Assembly: GCA_012064385.1 (NCBI GenBank)
Contig: QRDG01001528.1
Span: 186,001 to 250,000 of the forward strand
Source: Puccinellia tenuiflora
Taxonomy: Eukaryota > Streptophyta > Magnoliopsida > Poales > Poaceae
Length of the DNA stretch: 64,000 bases
Direction: 5' to 3'
The translations under genes and the position numbers were made by a program. Under the pieces are notes generated by a model. That model was not told the origin of the DNA. It saw nothing but the letters and a program-made list of their open reading frames with translations, and searched no databases. This document shows positions 11,801-20,141 of this stretch, one piece after another (the first letter of the stretch is position 1; each line of letters starts with the position of its first letter).

Positions 11801-12211
11801 GTGGAGAATTTTCGTTCAGAGATTATGCCCTTTGAGGTAGTGGACCTTAAGAGCCCATATCATGCTCTTTTTGGTCGACCTGCATATTTTAAGTTTATGG
11901 CCAGGCCATGTTATGTGTACTTGAAGCTCAAGATGCCAGGTCCAGCAGGAATCATCACAGTTAATGGCAGCAGACAGATGGCATTGGAGTGCGAGATAGG
12001 TGATGCAGCCATGGCTGAGACAGCTTGTGCTCAAGAGGAGCTGAAATTTTACAAGGCAAACGTGGACCCGGAGGACAACTCGGTCCTTAAGAAGCCGGCC
12101 ACAGAGGAGAAGATGAAATTCAAGTCAGCTCAGGACACAAAGCAAGTCGACTTTACCCCTGGGGACTCTTCCAAGCAGTTCACCATTGGGGCACACCTCT
12201 CTGATAAATAG
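8843..12211 (+). CDS. Gag-protease polyprotein of Gypsy element B
   Basis: The frame is open from 8693; I favour the ATG at 8843 (MAPELIF...), which lies in the transcribed part of the LTR, but an upstream ATG at 8693 is in frame too. Features in order, numbered from 8693: an acidic N-terminus, a coiled-coil-like stretch near residues 250-310, a glycine/proline-rich linker with an 11-proline run, a Retrotrans_gag-type capsid domain at about 574-684 (DPTSWLGTYEMAM, MKRVSEII), an NQ-repeat, a zinc-knuckle-like CPKHAKNGRCGHTLGQC near 813-829, and an aspartic protease core DGGSSINILYYDTF near 982. The protease has DGG where DTG or DSG is usual. The frame ends with a TAG at 12209-12211, and RT follows in the same frame. 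Gag packages RNA in cytoplasmic particles; the protease would cut the polyprotein. Confidence 0.85.
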   Translation: MAPELIFPKEELAVTTPRQLAPTVGPTVTKGVEIVGAARRAMEKLAIGRVYTDEHGETEIDDSGWTSEMNEVDEGYQLVFGGINVFVGMVCASGLRENSAESVPELTVIVESDGEESVGTSEVGIIAESEEPLAEEPDVMHESDSDYDADSESILPLFEDRLGYGIEEEDYEESPVRARVVGVYMSGNTGNQFDATLLTKEINASNAAERAAELTSARAALEKQLADITEANRRLAAEQARVQDEAQVVRRRREELTSIQHRRARSRLHDGVHINPTNLFTTPNGPGRGAGLGGSAAAGGAAGGAGGAPPPPPPPPPPEGSGGSRANGPPPEGGVGGGASGGLGAQPNRFHTPEGHYSNPMDNVHAATLRLENIVVPEGPAGQETREAIELLKTALTQQALYPAFPDASRLHSTPFNSGTRSRHGESNPANSTSARRRELARNRANIPTASQAQLVVDEARQRREREAARAREAERDRALVLAANPPQPSRVHGEVTSPGASPALTGPECLSDAIRSESFPSSFKEPRKVPNYEPNMDPTSWLGTYEMAMSIRNATGNLCAKFMYLMMEGAAKVWMRNLPPRSINSWEQLKAAFIQNFQGTCKKLSTIEDLERCVQRKGESARHWMKRVSEIINSSQGLPPVSVLMAMERNCSYNPLSWKLGRMKESLNQGIPLTIGEIMAGANKHAAIDKTKDQEEGTKGQGGNGQNQNQNQNQNQGGSKRPYGDNSDLVANTNTGVRRKDNNSGGYQGRTPSTEEVLRIPCPKHAKNGRCGHTLGQCVDLQRARFQGPGGGNNNGGYRGNNGAGGPGNNGGGAGNNPNQPQGGGNQQGGFQQNPKQLHEGNGQYYVTTRQHNPSRGSYHVFTTSTSKRSKKLKVRAVNAVEPALPQWLRWSEQTITWSRADHPARVDEPGQLALVVAPQVGGYTLNKVLMDGGSSINILYYDTFKRMQLQDRQLIPTETVFHGIVPGKSAKPIGKIYLEVAFGTVENFRSEIMPFEVVDLKSPYHALFGRPAYFKFMARPCYVYLKLKMPGPAGIITVNGSRQMALECEIGDAAMAETACAQEELKFYKANVDPEDNSVLKKPATEEKMKFKSAQDTKQVDFTPGDSSKQFTIGAHLSDK
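8900..8917 (+). other. Primer-binding site of element B
   Basis: TTGGCGCCCACCGTGGGG lies one base after the LTR end. This is a PBS class common in cereal Gypsy elements and not the tRNA-iMet type used by F and E. The exact tRNA partner is not assigned here. Confidence 0.75.
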
Positions 12212-13828
12212 GAAAGCGCGCTCGTCGAGTTCATCCGTGAGAACCGGGACGTCTTTGCATGGAAGCCATCTGACATGCCAGGAGTCCCGAGAGAACTCGC
12301 CGAGCACAGCTTACACGTTAATCCTAATGCAAGACCAGTTAAGCAGGGTCTGCGCAAGTTTCATGATGACAGGAGGAAAGCTATAGGAGAAGAGGTGGCT
12401 CGGCTCCTCGCAGCCGAGTTCATCAAGGAGGTCTTTCACCCAGAGTGGGTGGCCAACCCAGTGTTGGTACCAAAGAAGACAGGAGAGTTGAGGATGTGCA
12501 TTGACTTCACGGGCCTGAACAAGCATTGCCCTAAGGACCCGTTTGCACTACCTCGCATAGACCAGATCATCGACTCCACAGCGGGGTCAGAGTTGCTTTG
12601 TTTCTTGGATGCATATTCAGGGTACCATCAGATCAGACTCAACATAGAGGATGAGTTGAAAACGTCCTTCATCACGCCCTTTGGAGCATTTTGTTACACA
12701 ACAATGCCCTTTGGACTCAAGAATGCGGGAGCTACGTATCAGAGGTGTATCCAGAACTGTTTCAAAAAACAGATTGGAAGGAATATTCATGCTTATGTGG
12801 ATGATGTAGTTGTCAAATCTCAGAAGGCCGACTCTTTGATAGCAGACTTGACAGAAACCTTTGAGAACCTGCGCAAGTATAAGATGAAGCTCAACCCGAC
12901 CAAGTGTGTCTTTGGAGTCCCTGCTGGCAAACTCCTAGGCTTCATCGTTTCAGAGAGAGGCATTGAGGCAAATCCAGAGAAAATCAAGGCTATCCATAAC
13001 TTGCAGAAGCCGACTTGTCTGAAGGACGTTCAAAAGCTCACTGGATGTGTGGCAGCGCTAAGCAGGTTCTTCAAGAAAATAGCAACACGCTTTGGATACC
13101 CTCACAGCATCATTACAGACAATGGTACCAACTTATCAGTTGGGGAGATGGCCAAGTTTTGTGGTGAGAACAACATCAGACTCGACCTAGCCTCAGTGGC
13201 ACATCCACAGTCCAATGGACAAGCAGAGAGGGCAAATCAGGAGTTGCTGAAGGGAATTAAGCCTCGGCTCCGAGTCCCTTTGCTAAGAGCCGCCGGGTCT
13301 TGGGTTGAGGAGTTACCAGCAGTGCTTTGGAGCATCAGGACGACTCCTAACAGATCTACTGGCTTCACACCTTTCTTCATGGTGTATGGAGCAGAAGCTG
13401 TCTTGCCAAGCGACTTGTTGCATGACTCGCCACGAGTCGCCAATTATGTGGAGACAGAAAACGAACTCGCCCGCCAGGACTCGGTCGATGCACTTGAGGA
13501 AGCAAGGGAGCTAGCCCTTGAGAGATCAGCAGTTTATCAGCAGGACCTGCGGCGATATCACGCACGCAGAGTCAAAACCAGGACTTTCCAGGAAGGAGAC
13601 TTAGTGCTTCGCCTTGTCCAGAGTAAGGAAGGGATGCACAAGTTATCTCCACCATGGGAAGGACCGTTCGTCATAAGCAAGAATCTGAACAACGGGTCGT
13701 ACTATCTGATGGATGTGCGAGAGCCGGCAAGTGTAGGCAAAGGAGCTGATACAGCTCATACCCTAGATCCTTATGCAGAGGCAAAGAGGCCTTGGAACAT
13801 AGCTCAGCTACGTCCTTATTATACTTAA
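12212..13828 (+). pseudogene. RT fused in frame to integrase remnant (pol of element B)
   Basis: The segment follows the gag-protease stop in the same frame; the first downstream ATG is at 12275. RT is clear, with MCIDFTGLNKHCPKDPFALP, FLDAYSGYHQI, TMPFGLKNAGATYQR and the catalytic YVDD near 12795. After the RT end (SRFFKK, about 13075) the protein jumps straight into integrase at RFGYPHSIITDNGTN, followed by NGQAERANQEL and the C-terminal domain. RNase H, the zinc-binding HHCC region and the first catalytic Asp of the DDE triad are absent. The reading frame is kept across the junction, so this is an in-frame deletion. Integration activity is not expected. Confidence 0.85.
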
Positions 13829-14414
13829 GTTGTAATAGATTCATGAGTTGAAAGGCAATGAGCCCAGTGAGCCATGCCTAGATGTAATCAAATTATTGTG
13901 ATCAAATGAAATAAAGCCGGCTTTTGTGAACATGAGTCCTTTAGTCGAGTCACCCAGTGAGTGCGCTTTGTTCTTTAAAATTTGATCATCAGGTTCTTGG
14001 GGGCTTGCTTTTCAGTGAAAAAAGTTAAGCTTAAACTCTTGAACCCGGCACAGTAGCCAAATTTTCCTAGTTTTCTCGCTGGTAAGTCAGATGCATCCTG
14101 CACAATATGATCTATCTACAGGCATGACTTGCTTCTTTCTCTTATGGATCCTAAGGAACATATGAGTTAAGAACCTGTCAGCACAAGCTGTACGAGAAGT
14201 CATGCAGGGCCTACTTATTCATCAGTGAAAAATTAGACGGGTTATAAGAACCAAGCCGATTGGCACAAATTCAAAATAGCTAACAAGCTAAATAGTTTAA
14301 AGCACCAGTAGTGCATCTTTACAACTCAAAAGAGCTCAACAAGCTCAATAGTTTAAAAGCACCCATAGTGCATAATTACAAAGTCTCAATGGTAACACAG
14401 TATTACATAAGCAA
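13829..14414. other. Start of 3' non-coding region of element B
   Basis: No coding potential seen. AT-rich spacer between the pol stop and the end of the antisense gene. It holds one isolated TTGGGGGCTTG sequence near 14000 that resembles the polypurine-tract repeats further on. Confidence 0.5.
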
Positions 14415-15280
14415 TCAAAAGTCATTCAGAGGATTGTCTTCTAGAGGAGCTGACTCCTTCGCCAGAGTCGAGGAGTCCTTCCTAGTAGGCGACTTGTCCT
14501 TTGATTGAACAGCAGGAGTCGATGAGTTCTTCTTAGCAGGAGATTTGCCTTGTGCTTGAGCAGCGGAAGAAGGAGCCGGCTTCAATGGAGGCTTGGTGGC
14601 GACTCTCTTCGTTTGAAATCCAGTACCTTTGGGACTCTTCATATGCTTACCAAGATCTGCTTGTTTCTGAGCGTCTCCAGAGACAGCTCTAGAAGGAGTG
14701 GGCGCAGAAGGAGTCTTCAGGGTAGGCTCAGCACTTGGAACAGGAGCCGCCGGTGACGATGAACTCGGACCGGCAGAGGCAGTGAATACACCAGATGGGT
14801 CCTGTGATGGGCGGCCAAAGTTTACTATCTCAGGAGTTATTGGAGTGACTCTCTTGTTCTCCAAATCATAATGATGAACCCATACCTCAGGGTCCATCTT
14901 ATTCGCAATCTCACAAGCGTATGGCCGCACCAGCTTTTCTTCGGCTATGAAGTCATTCTGAGTGAAAGGTTTGCCATCCTCATGCTGCTCAGGCTTTCCC
15001 ATTGTAAGCATTGCTGGCTCAAGAACAGTGGGATAGTAGCTGTGGGCTAAGGCCAAGATCCTGATAGCAGATCTCCTCATAGAAGATTGTTTCCACAGAC
15101 GTACATAGCCTGGTGCTCTGGACAACTCGTCCACCAGACGTTCAGGCTCTTTGGGGCACTTGCCTTTATGATTCAGATACTTGACCACAGAACGGGCTCC
15201 CTCTTGTAGTCCATGACAGTAATCAAGCATCTCAGACAGTTGTTTGCTTGTGGGCAATTTAAGCTTTGGGGAGTCAGCCC
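14415..15280 (-). CDS. Antisense gene B, last exon
   Basis: Open for 280-plus codons to the stop at 14415. The acceptor is TTTCTGCAG just upstream of 15280. The first half (KQLSEMLDYCHGLQEGA, EPERLVDELSRAPGYVRLWK, ALAHSYYPTVLEP) looks globular and helical; the second half is a Ser/Pro/Lys/Ala-rich tail with repeated KSPT(R/K)K-type segments. The clean frame contrasts with the broken first exon. Confidence 0.6.
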
Positions 15281-15367
15281 CTGCAGAAAGGAAAACAAGG
15301 AGTCATTGTCAGTTGAAAAGCAGTTCAGAAAGGTACAAAAGGAAACAAGCAAAAGTCATAAACTCAC

Positions 15368-15623
15368 CAAATATATGCTGACACATTGCACCAATGCCCT
15401 TCTTGCAAGTGTTGAACACAGCTTGTAGATCATTGTGCGCCTTTTGAGCAATCTTTTTGGCCTCAGCCGACTCTTTTTTCACCTGCTCCAGTTGAGCAGC
15501 TAAGGTCTTCAGATCCTTCTCAAGCTGAAGGGAGTGTTCTTTTTCGGCCATGGCAGATCTGGCACTGGCAGCTGCCTGGTCCTCAAGTTCTTTCATGTCT
15601 CTCTTCATCTTGGAGACGATGCA
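15368..15623 (-). CDS. Antisense gene B, coiled-coil exon
   Basis: Encodes about 85 residues with a strong heptad pattern (KRDMKELEDQAAASARSAM, LEKDLKTLAAQLEQVKKES). It is bounded by an acceptor TTGCAG (15624-15629) and a donor GTGAGT (15362-15367) on the minus strand. Confidence 0.55.
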
Positions 15624-15714
15624 CTGCAATTACAAGTCATCAAGCACAAGTCAGATTTTTTACAAGTCAAATTCTATAGCTCATGAGCTCCAAGACGTTA
15701 CAAGTTAACAACTT

Positions 15715-16125
15715 GGCGCTTGGGGGCTACTCAGGAGTCAATTCTTTCTATCAGAAAAGCAGGCATGAGTCCTAATCGACAAGTCATAAGCTCCAAGTCG
15801 CCACAAGTTAGCAACTTGGCGCTTGGGGGCTACTGGCAGATCAGAATTTTTCCTCAGATTAATTGTGAATAGTGTGGGACATATTGGTAGCTCCAAGTCG
15901 TCGCAGGCTGACAACTCGGCGCTTGGGGGCTACTCGTGCGAAAGTTTTTGGTCTAAGGACCCGACAGACAGTAAATTATCAGCCCCGAGTCCTAGTAGAG
16001 CTAAGGACTCAGGCCTTGGGGGCTACAGTATACAAGTTTGTTCTACCTACCAAATGATTTGATTTCAGGATGAAGCACCTATCCTAGTCACAAGTCACCA
16101 CAGACAGGTGCTTGGGGGCTACTGA
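15715..16125 (+). repeat. Five ~100-bp repeats, each with a polypurine-tract-like TGGGGGCTAC
   Basis: TGGGGGCTAC occurs at 15721-15730, 15824-15833, 15924-15933, 16017-16026 and 16113-16122, spacing 103, 100, 93 and 96 bp. The first three are preceded by a shared 30-40 bp segment (GCTCCAAG ... CAACTTGGCGCT). The true polypurine tract beside the 3' LTR is CGGGGGCTAC (19363-19372). The array lies in the intron between antisense exons 16174-16618 and 15368-15623. The 3' regions of Tat-lineage elements are known to host tandem repeats. Confidence 0.8.
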
Positions 16126-16173
16126 GATAGGATGATGCCAGAAAGCATGAAAGGAGAAGTCAGACAAGCTTAC

Positions 16174-16618
16174 CTCATGAACCATGTGAAGAGACCTAAG
16201 AGCCGTTTGCTCGTCGTCCTTCAGCCTAGCAGCTTGATCGTTCAAGTCGACTGCTTCAGCATAGGCTTCGGAAAATGACATGTTATCTGCCACCCGAAGT
16301 CGGCTGTAGTCAGTAGATGACTTGATCTTGATTGATGGAGAGGCTGCAGGAGTCGGCTTGACAGGAGCCGGTTGAACTGGAGGTGCAGAATCAGGAGTCA
16401 CAGCACCAGAGCTGGGCTGGACTGTTGTTGGAGTCGCCGCTCGAGCCTTTGAAGAGGACTCGGGGACAGTAGGAGTCGTGGTTGCGCCGGCTGATGCAGC
16501 GATGGAGGGACCTGTCCTCGTACTAGTTGTCTGAGAAGTCGATGGAGGGACAGGTCCACGCCCGGAGGAGACATCAGCCATGCCTGGGAGCTTTGTCACC
16601 TTGGCACAAGGCCGAGCC
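16174..16618 (-). CDS. Antisense gene B, Ser/Thr/Pro-rich exon
   Basis: About 148 codons between an acceptor TTTCAG (to 16619) and a donor GTAAGC (16168-16173). The start (ARPCAKVTKLPGMADV) is followed by a low-complexity linker and then a helical end (FSEAYAEAVDLNDQAARLKDD) that probably leads into the coiled-coil exon. Confidence 0.5.
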
Positions 16619-16709
16619 CTGAAATATTCAGAGATAGAAATCAATAAACCTAGTGAAAGGAAAGACCAGAAGTCATACAATTGCAAGTACAGAAACAAAA
16701 GAGTTTTAC

Positions 16710-17374
16710 CCAATATTGGTCTCCAGATCCAAGGCGGTCTGAGAGCTTGAAGAAGGCATTGACAAACCAGAGTTGTAAGAGTCGTCCTTTTGGGGAGGAG
16801 AGGTCGATTTCCGTTGGTGTGAGACTGGCAGAGGCTCAGGAGCATCTGCAGGCCCATCGGAACGTAGCTTCCTCTTCCTAGCAGCGATAACACTCTGCAT
16901 TTGCTCTTCAGGCTTAGTGGGGGAGCGAGAGGACCCAAGGACTCGTGAAAGTGGTACCTTGGGAACAGCCTCTCGAGAGCCATTATTGTTCGAGGCTGGA
17001 GAGGATGAGGAATGACTCCTGGCAGAGGACTCTGCGGATGGAGATGGTTGAGCAGCAGCAGAGACAGTGTCAGTTTGCCTAGTGGGGGGAGCCTCTGGAG
17101 AGGACTCGTCATCGTCGGTTTCTTCCACAATGGGAGCCTCTTGAGAGGACTCCTCTTCATCAGCATTCTTAGTTGGAGCCTCTGGCGAGGACTCCTCATC
17201 GGCAGCAACATCATCAGCAGGAGCCTCCTGGGAGGACTCCTCATCCGCGTCATCAGTATCATCTGCCACAGTGGTTTGATCTGTGGCAGGAATTTCTTCT
17301 TCAGCTTCAGCCTCAGCTTCAGCTTTATTCTTAGAACCAGCTCCAGAGGCCGGCTTCCAGAAGGAGTCGGTGAG
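16710..17374 (-). CDS. Antisense gene B, acidic repeat exon
   Basis: About 221 codons between an acceptor TTTTGCAG and a donor GTAAAA. It carries a degenerate acidic repeat, DEESSQEAP / DEESSPEAP / DDESSPEAP, at least four times, and a basic stretch AARKRKLRSD that could be a nuclear localisation signal. Confidence 0.5.
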
Positions 17375-17456
17375 CTGCAAAAGAGTTAGTAAACATGAGT
17401 CAGCAAGCAATACAAGTGAAGTCAAGGTTGAAATAAAGTAGAAGAGTAATGCTTAC

Positions 17457-17945
17457 ATCAGGAGCTGGGTTGGTTGAGCAGAAGGGTTGGAGCCCGAAAT
17501 GAGCTTGATCCTTCACCGGTTTCCCAGTCAACTTCTTGATGAGTCGACCAAGTTCCGGTCCATCAGATAGCTGCTCCGTAACCCGGAGGTCATCACCAGC
17601 GCATCTGGTATATGAGCAGATCAGTCGAGTCCTAGGACTCAGCGGCTGGATTCTCCAGGTTGTCCAGCAACGGACCAAATCCATATTTTCCAAATTGTGG
17701 GACAAGAGTGCCCGGATGCGAGTGATAAGAGACTCGACCCTTGGCCGGTCGGCCTCTGGGCACCTGGCTTTCATCAGAGGAGTCGCCCGGAGTCGTTCCT
17801 CAGAGAACCGGGGAAGCTTAGGTTCATCTGCAGGGGAAGTGTCCTTGCAATAAAAGAAGGTTCTTTGCCAGTCTTTGATGCGATTTGGGAAAACTGGCTT
17901 AGGGAAGACGGAGTTGAGGCGCCGTTGAAGGGCAGACGGCGCCAC
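17457..17945 (-). pseudogene. Antisense gene B, 3' part of first coding exon
   Basis: An open stretch with FPNRIKDWQRTFFYCKDTSP followed by a helical segment (LITRIRALLSHNLENMDLV), ending at a donor GTAAGC (17451-17456). The 5' part of this exon is duplicated and frameshifted (17794-18589). The intron to the next exon is 82 bp (17375-17456). Confidence 0.5.
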
Positions 17946-18589
17946 ATTGGAGAAGAAGGAACCCCAGAGGTTTCAGGTTGAGGATTGCAGTAAAAGAGCT
18001 CGAGCCAAAGGTTGATATCAGGTTTAATCTGGAGGTAATCCTCACAGAGACGACGAAATTAGAAAGTGTGAGAATGGAGTTGGGAGCAAGATCGTGAATT
18101 CGCAGCTCGTAAAGCTCGAGGAGCTGGCGGAAGAAAAAATCGCCGGGGGGAGAAAAGCCGCGGAATAGGTGCTCCACGAAGACAACTACTNGAGGCGTTC
18201 CTCAGAGAACAAAGGAAGCTTAGGTTCATTTGCAGGGGAAGTGTCCTTGCAATAAAAGAAAGTTCTTTGCCAGTCTTTGATGCGATTTGGGAAAACTGGC
18301 TTAGGGAAGACGGAGTTGAGGCGCCGTTGAAGGGCGACGGCGCCACATTGGAGAAGAGGACCCCCAGAGGTTTCAGGTTGAGGATTGCAGTAAAGAGCTC
18401 GAGCCAAAGGTTGATATCAGGTTTAATCTGGAGGTAATCCTCACAGAGAACGACAAAATTAGAAAGTGTGAGGATGGAGTTAGGAGCAAGATCGTGAATC
18501 CGCAGCTCATAAAGCTCGAGGAGCTGGCGGAAGAAAAAATCGCCAGGGGAGAAAAGCCGCGGAATAGGTGCTCCACAAAGACAACTACT
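17794..18589. repeat. ~400-bp direct duplication with an N at the junction
   Basis: 17794-18190 and 18196-18589 are two nearly identical copies of the conserved block of the antisense gene, offset by 399-402 bp. The copies differ by scattered substitutions and 1-2 nt indels. Base 18191, at the junction, is undetermined. This may be a real tandem duplication or an assembly or collapse error. Confidence 0.8.
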
Positions 18590-18945
18590 TCATCCTTAGC
18601 GGGAGAGGGAACGATCTCATCCCCTGGGGCCCGAGCTTGAGCACTAGAAGGGATCAAACCTGAGAGCCTGTGGGTCTTCAATTGCTCCGCCGAGACCGTA
18701 GATCCACTCCAATCGGCGGAGATCGATCGCTTGGAGGAGGGTTTGGCGGCGGCGGCGGCCGCGGCGGCAATGTTCACCGTCCTGCTCGACGTGGTCGCTT
18801 TGGCCTTCGACGTGGTCTTTGGGCGCTTGGGGGCCATGGCGTGCGGGCGGTGCGTGCTGGGTGCGGGAAGAGAAGGGCGCGAAAGAGAGGAAGGAGAGCT
18901 TTGAGCTGAAGGGGCAAGTGAGGTTTAGGGCCTAATCCTTCGCGA

Positions 18946-18953
18946 TTTATAAA
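18946..18953 (-). promoter_or_regulatory. TATA box of antisense gene B
   Basis: TTTATAAA (a palindrome) lies 109 bp upstream of the antisense ATG at 18837, in the order CCCCCCTTTATAAATCGCG on the minus strand. It supports transcription opposite to gag-pol. Confidence 0.5.
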
Positions 18954-19372
18954 GGGGGGTAAAACCCTAGAAAGTCAACTGTGGATAACGTTTCAGTAAA
19001 AACGTTCTAGTGGCCAAACAGACAGATAAGAAATCACAATGTGGAAAGGTCAAAAGTCACAAATATGGAAGTAGCCGGCTTGTCTCAGAATGACGAGTCC
19101 TGTGACAGTGAAATCAGCTTATCTAGCCCTTGTTCGCAAGAGTCACACCAGAACCCGGCCTGCTAGTACGAGGGCAAGAGTGGTGGCTTGAACAAGGGAT
19201 AAGAGTGGACTCATTTTATATATGTGTTATGTTTTATGCAGGAATTCATCTTGGAGCTAGCAGCAGGCGACTTTGAAGCCTTTGGCTAAAGTGGAAGGAG
19301 TCGACCCAGAGAGTCGAATCAGCAAGTCAGAGGAAGCCGCCAAGCTGTGCCCAAGATAAATTCGGGGGCTAC
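18954..19372 (+). other. Spacer and polypurine tract before 3' LTR of B
   Basis: No coding sequence seen. The last ten bases, CGGGGGCTAC (19363-19372), are the polypurine tract that would prime plus-strand DNA synthesis. The LTR starts at 19373. Confidence 0.65.
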
Positions 19373-19927
19373 TGATGGGGGGATACTTTATAGGTAGGCC
19401 CATGGACCCGGAAAGTAGACCCGCCAAGACCAAGAAGGCCAAAGCCGAGTCACGTATCAAGTCGCATGGGCTGGGCTGGAGACAAGCCGGCCAAGGCCCA
19501 TGATGAGGAAAGGACCCGTCCGGAAGGAGTCCAAGTACAACCCGGAGTCTAAACTTGGAAGACCAAGACGTAGAGTAGGACTCCGTGTTCTAGTATGACT
19601 CGGTGTAAATTGTAAATCCAGAGACCCGGCAGCCTTTATAAGCGGGGTCCTGGACCTTAGATCGATAAGTTCAACCAGTAGAGAAACCCTAGCCACCAGA
19701 GAGAAGTCGCCGGCTCCTAAGTTGTGGGAGCCGGGTCCTTGTAATCGAGACATATCAAGAGCAATAACAGAGAAGCAGGAAGTAGGTCTTTACCTCGAAT
19801 CAGAGGGGCCGAACCTGGGTAAATCCTTGTTTCTTGGCGAGATTAACCGTTCCAGCGTACTTCAGTCATCAATGGCCCCAGAACTCATCTTCCGTGAGGA
19901 AGAACTTGCCGTGACAACCCCACGACA
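19373..19927 (+). repeat. 3' LTR of element B (555 bp)
   Basis: TGATGGGGGGATAC to CCCCACGACA, like the 5' LTR but with a 22-bp deletion at the position where the 5' copy has TTC-flanked extra bases. A TATA box is kept at about 19635. By eye about 11 substitutions separate the two LTRs, roughly 2 percent. Confidence 0.92.
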
Positions 19928-20141
19928 AGAGCCACGGATGAGAGCTCCTCCCAGGGGTCGACGAAGCCCGTGTGGGACACTCCATTCAACGCGGCGTTGA
20001 ACAAGGTCAAGGGGCAGGATCTGGACAAGCCACCGTCAGGTGGCCGTGTTGTCGGTCATGGCAAGGTCCTCTGGTGTGACTATTATGCCGAGGACAAGGA
20101 GACACAGAAGGAGAGGAAGAAGCGCAAGTAGGAGGATATAG

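Larger units (their letters stand above)
14415..18837 (-). pseudogene. Spliced antisense gene in the 3' region of element B (Transposase_28-like)
   Basis: A multi-exon gene runs opposite to gag-pol. The ATG at 18837 opens MAPKRPKTTSKAK..., then a conserved block (VEHLFRGFS, HDLAPNSILTLSNFVV) that I recognise as the 'putative gypsy type transposon' domain (Pfam Transposase_28) known from plant Gypsy antisense ORFs. Predicted exons by GT-AG sites: about 17457-18837 (frameshifted and duplicated), 16710-17374, 16174-16618, 15368-15623, 14415-15280. Later exons encode low-complexity acidic and Ser/Pro-rich sequence and a coiled coil. The first exon is broken by frameshifts and by a 400-bp duplication with an undetermined base at 18191. 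Its role in the element's life cycle is not established. Confidence 0.7.
8322..19927 (+). mobile_element. Gypsy LTR retrotransposon B, near-complete but defective
   Basis: The element has two LTRs (8322-8898 and 19373-19927), a PBS beside the 5' LTR, gag and protease, reverse transcriptase, an integrase remnant and a 5.5-kb 3' region with an antisense gene. The order RT before integrase and the gag type place it in Gypsy. The antisense gene and long 3' region suggest the Tat lineage. It cannot be autonomous: RNase H and the N-terminal half of integrase are missing, and a UAG stop separates gag-protease from RT. The LTRs differ by about 11 substitutions by manual count plus one 22-bp deletion, so insertion was fairly recent. 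The flanks are AGGGC (8317-8321) and AGAGC (19928-19932), which differ by one base, and they belong to different host elements. Confidence 0.9.
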
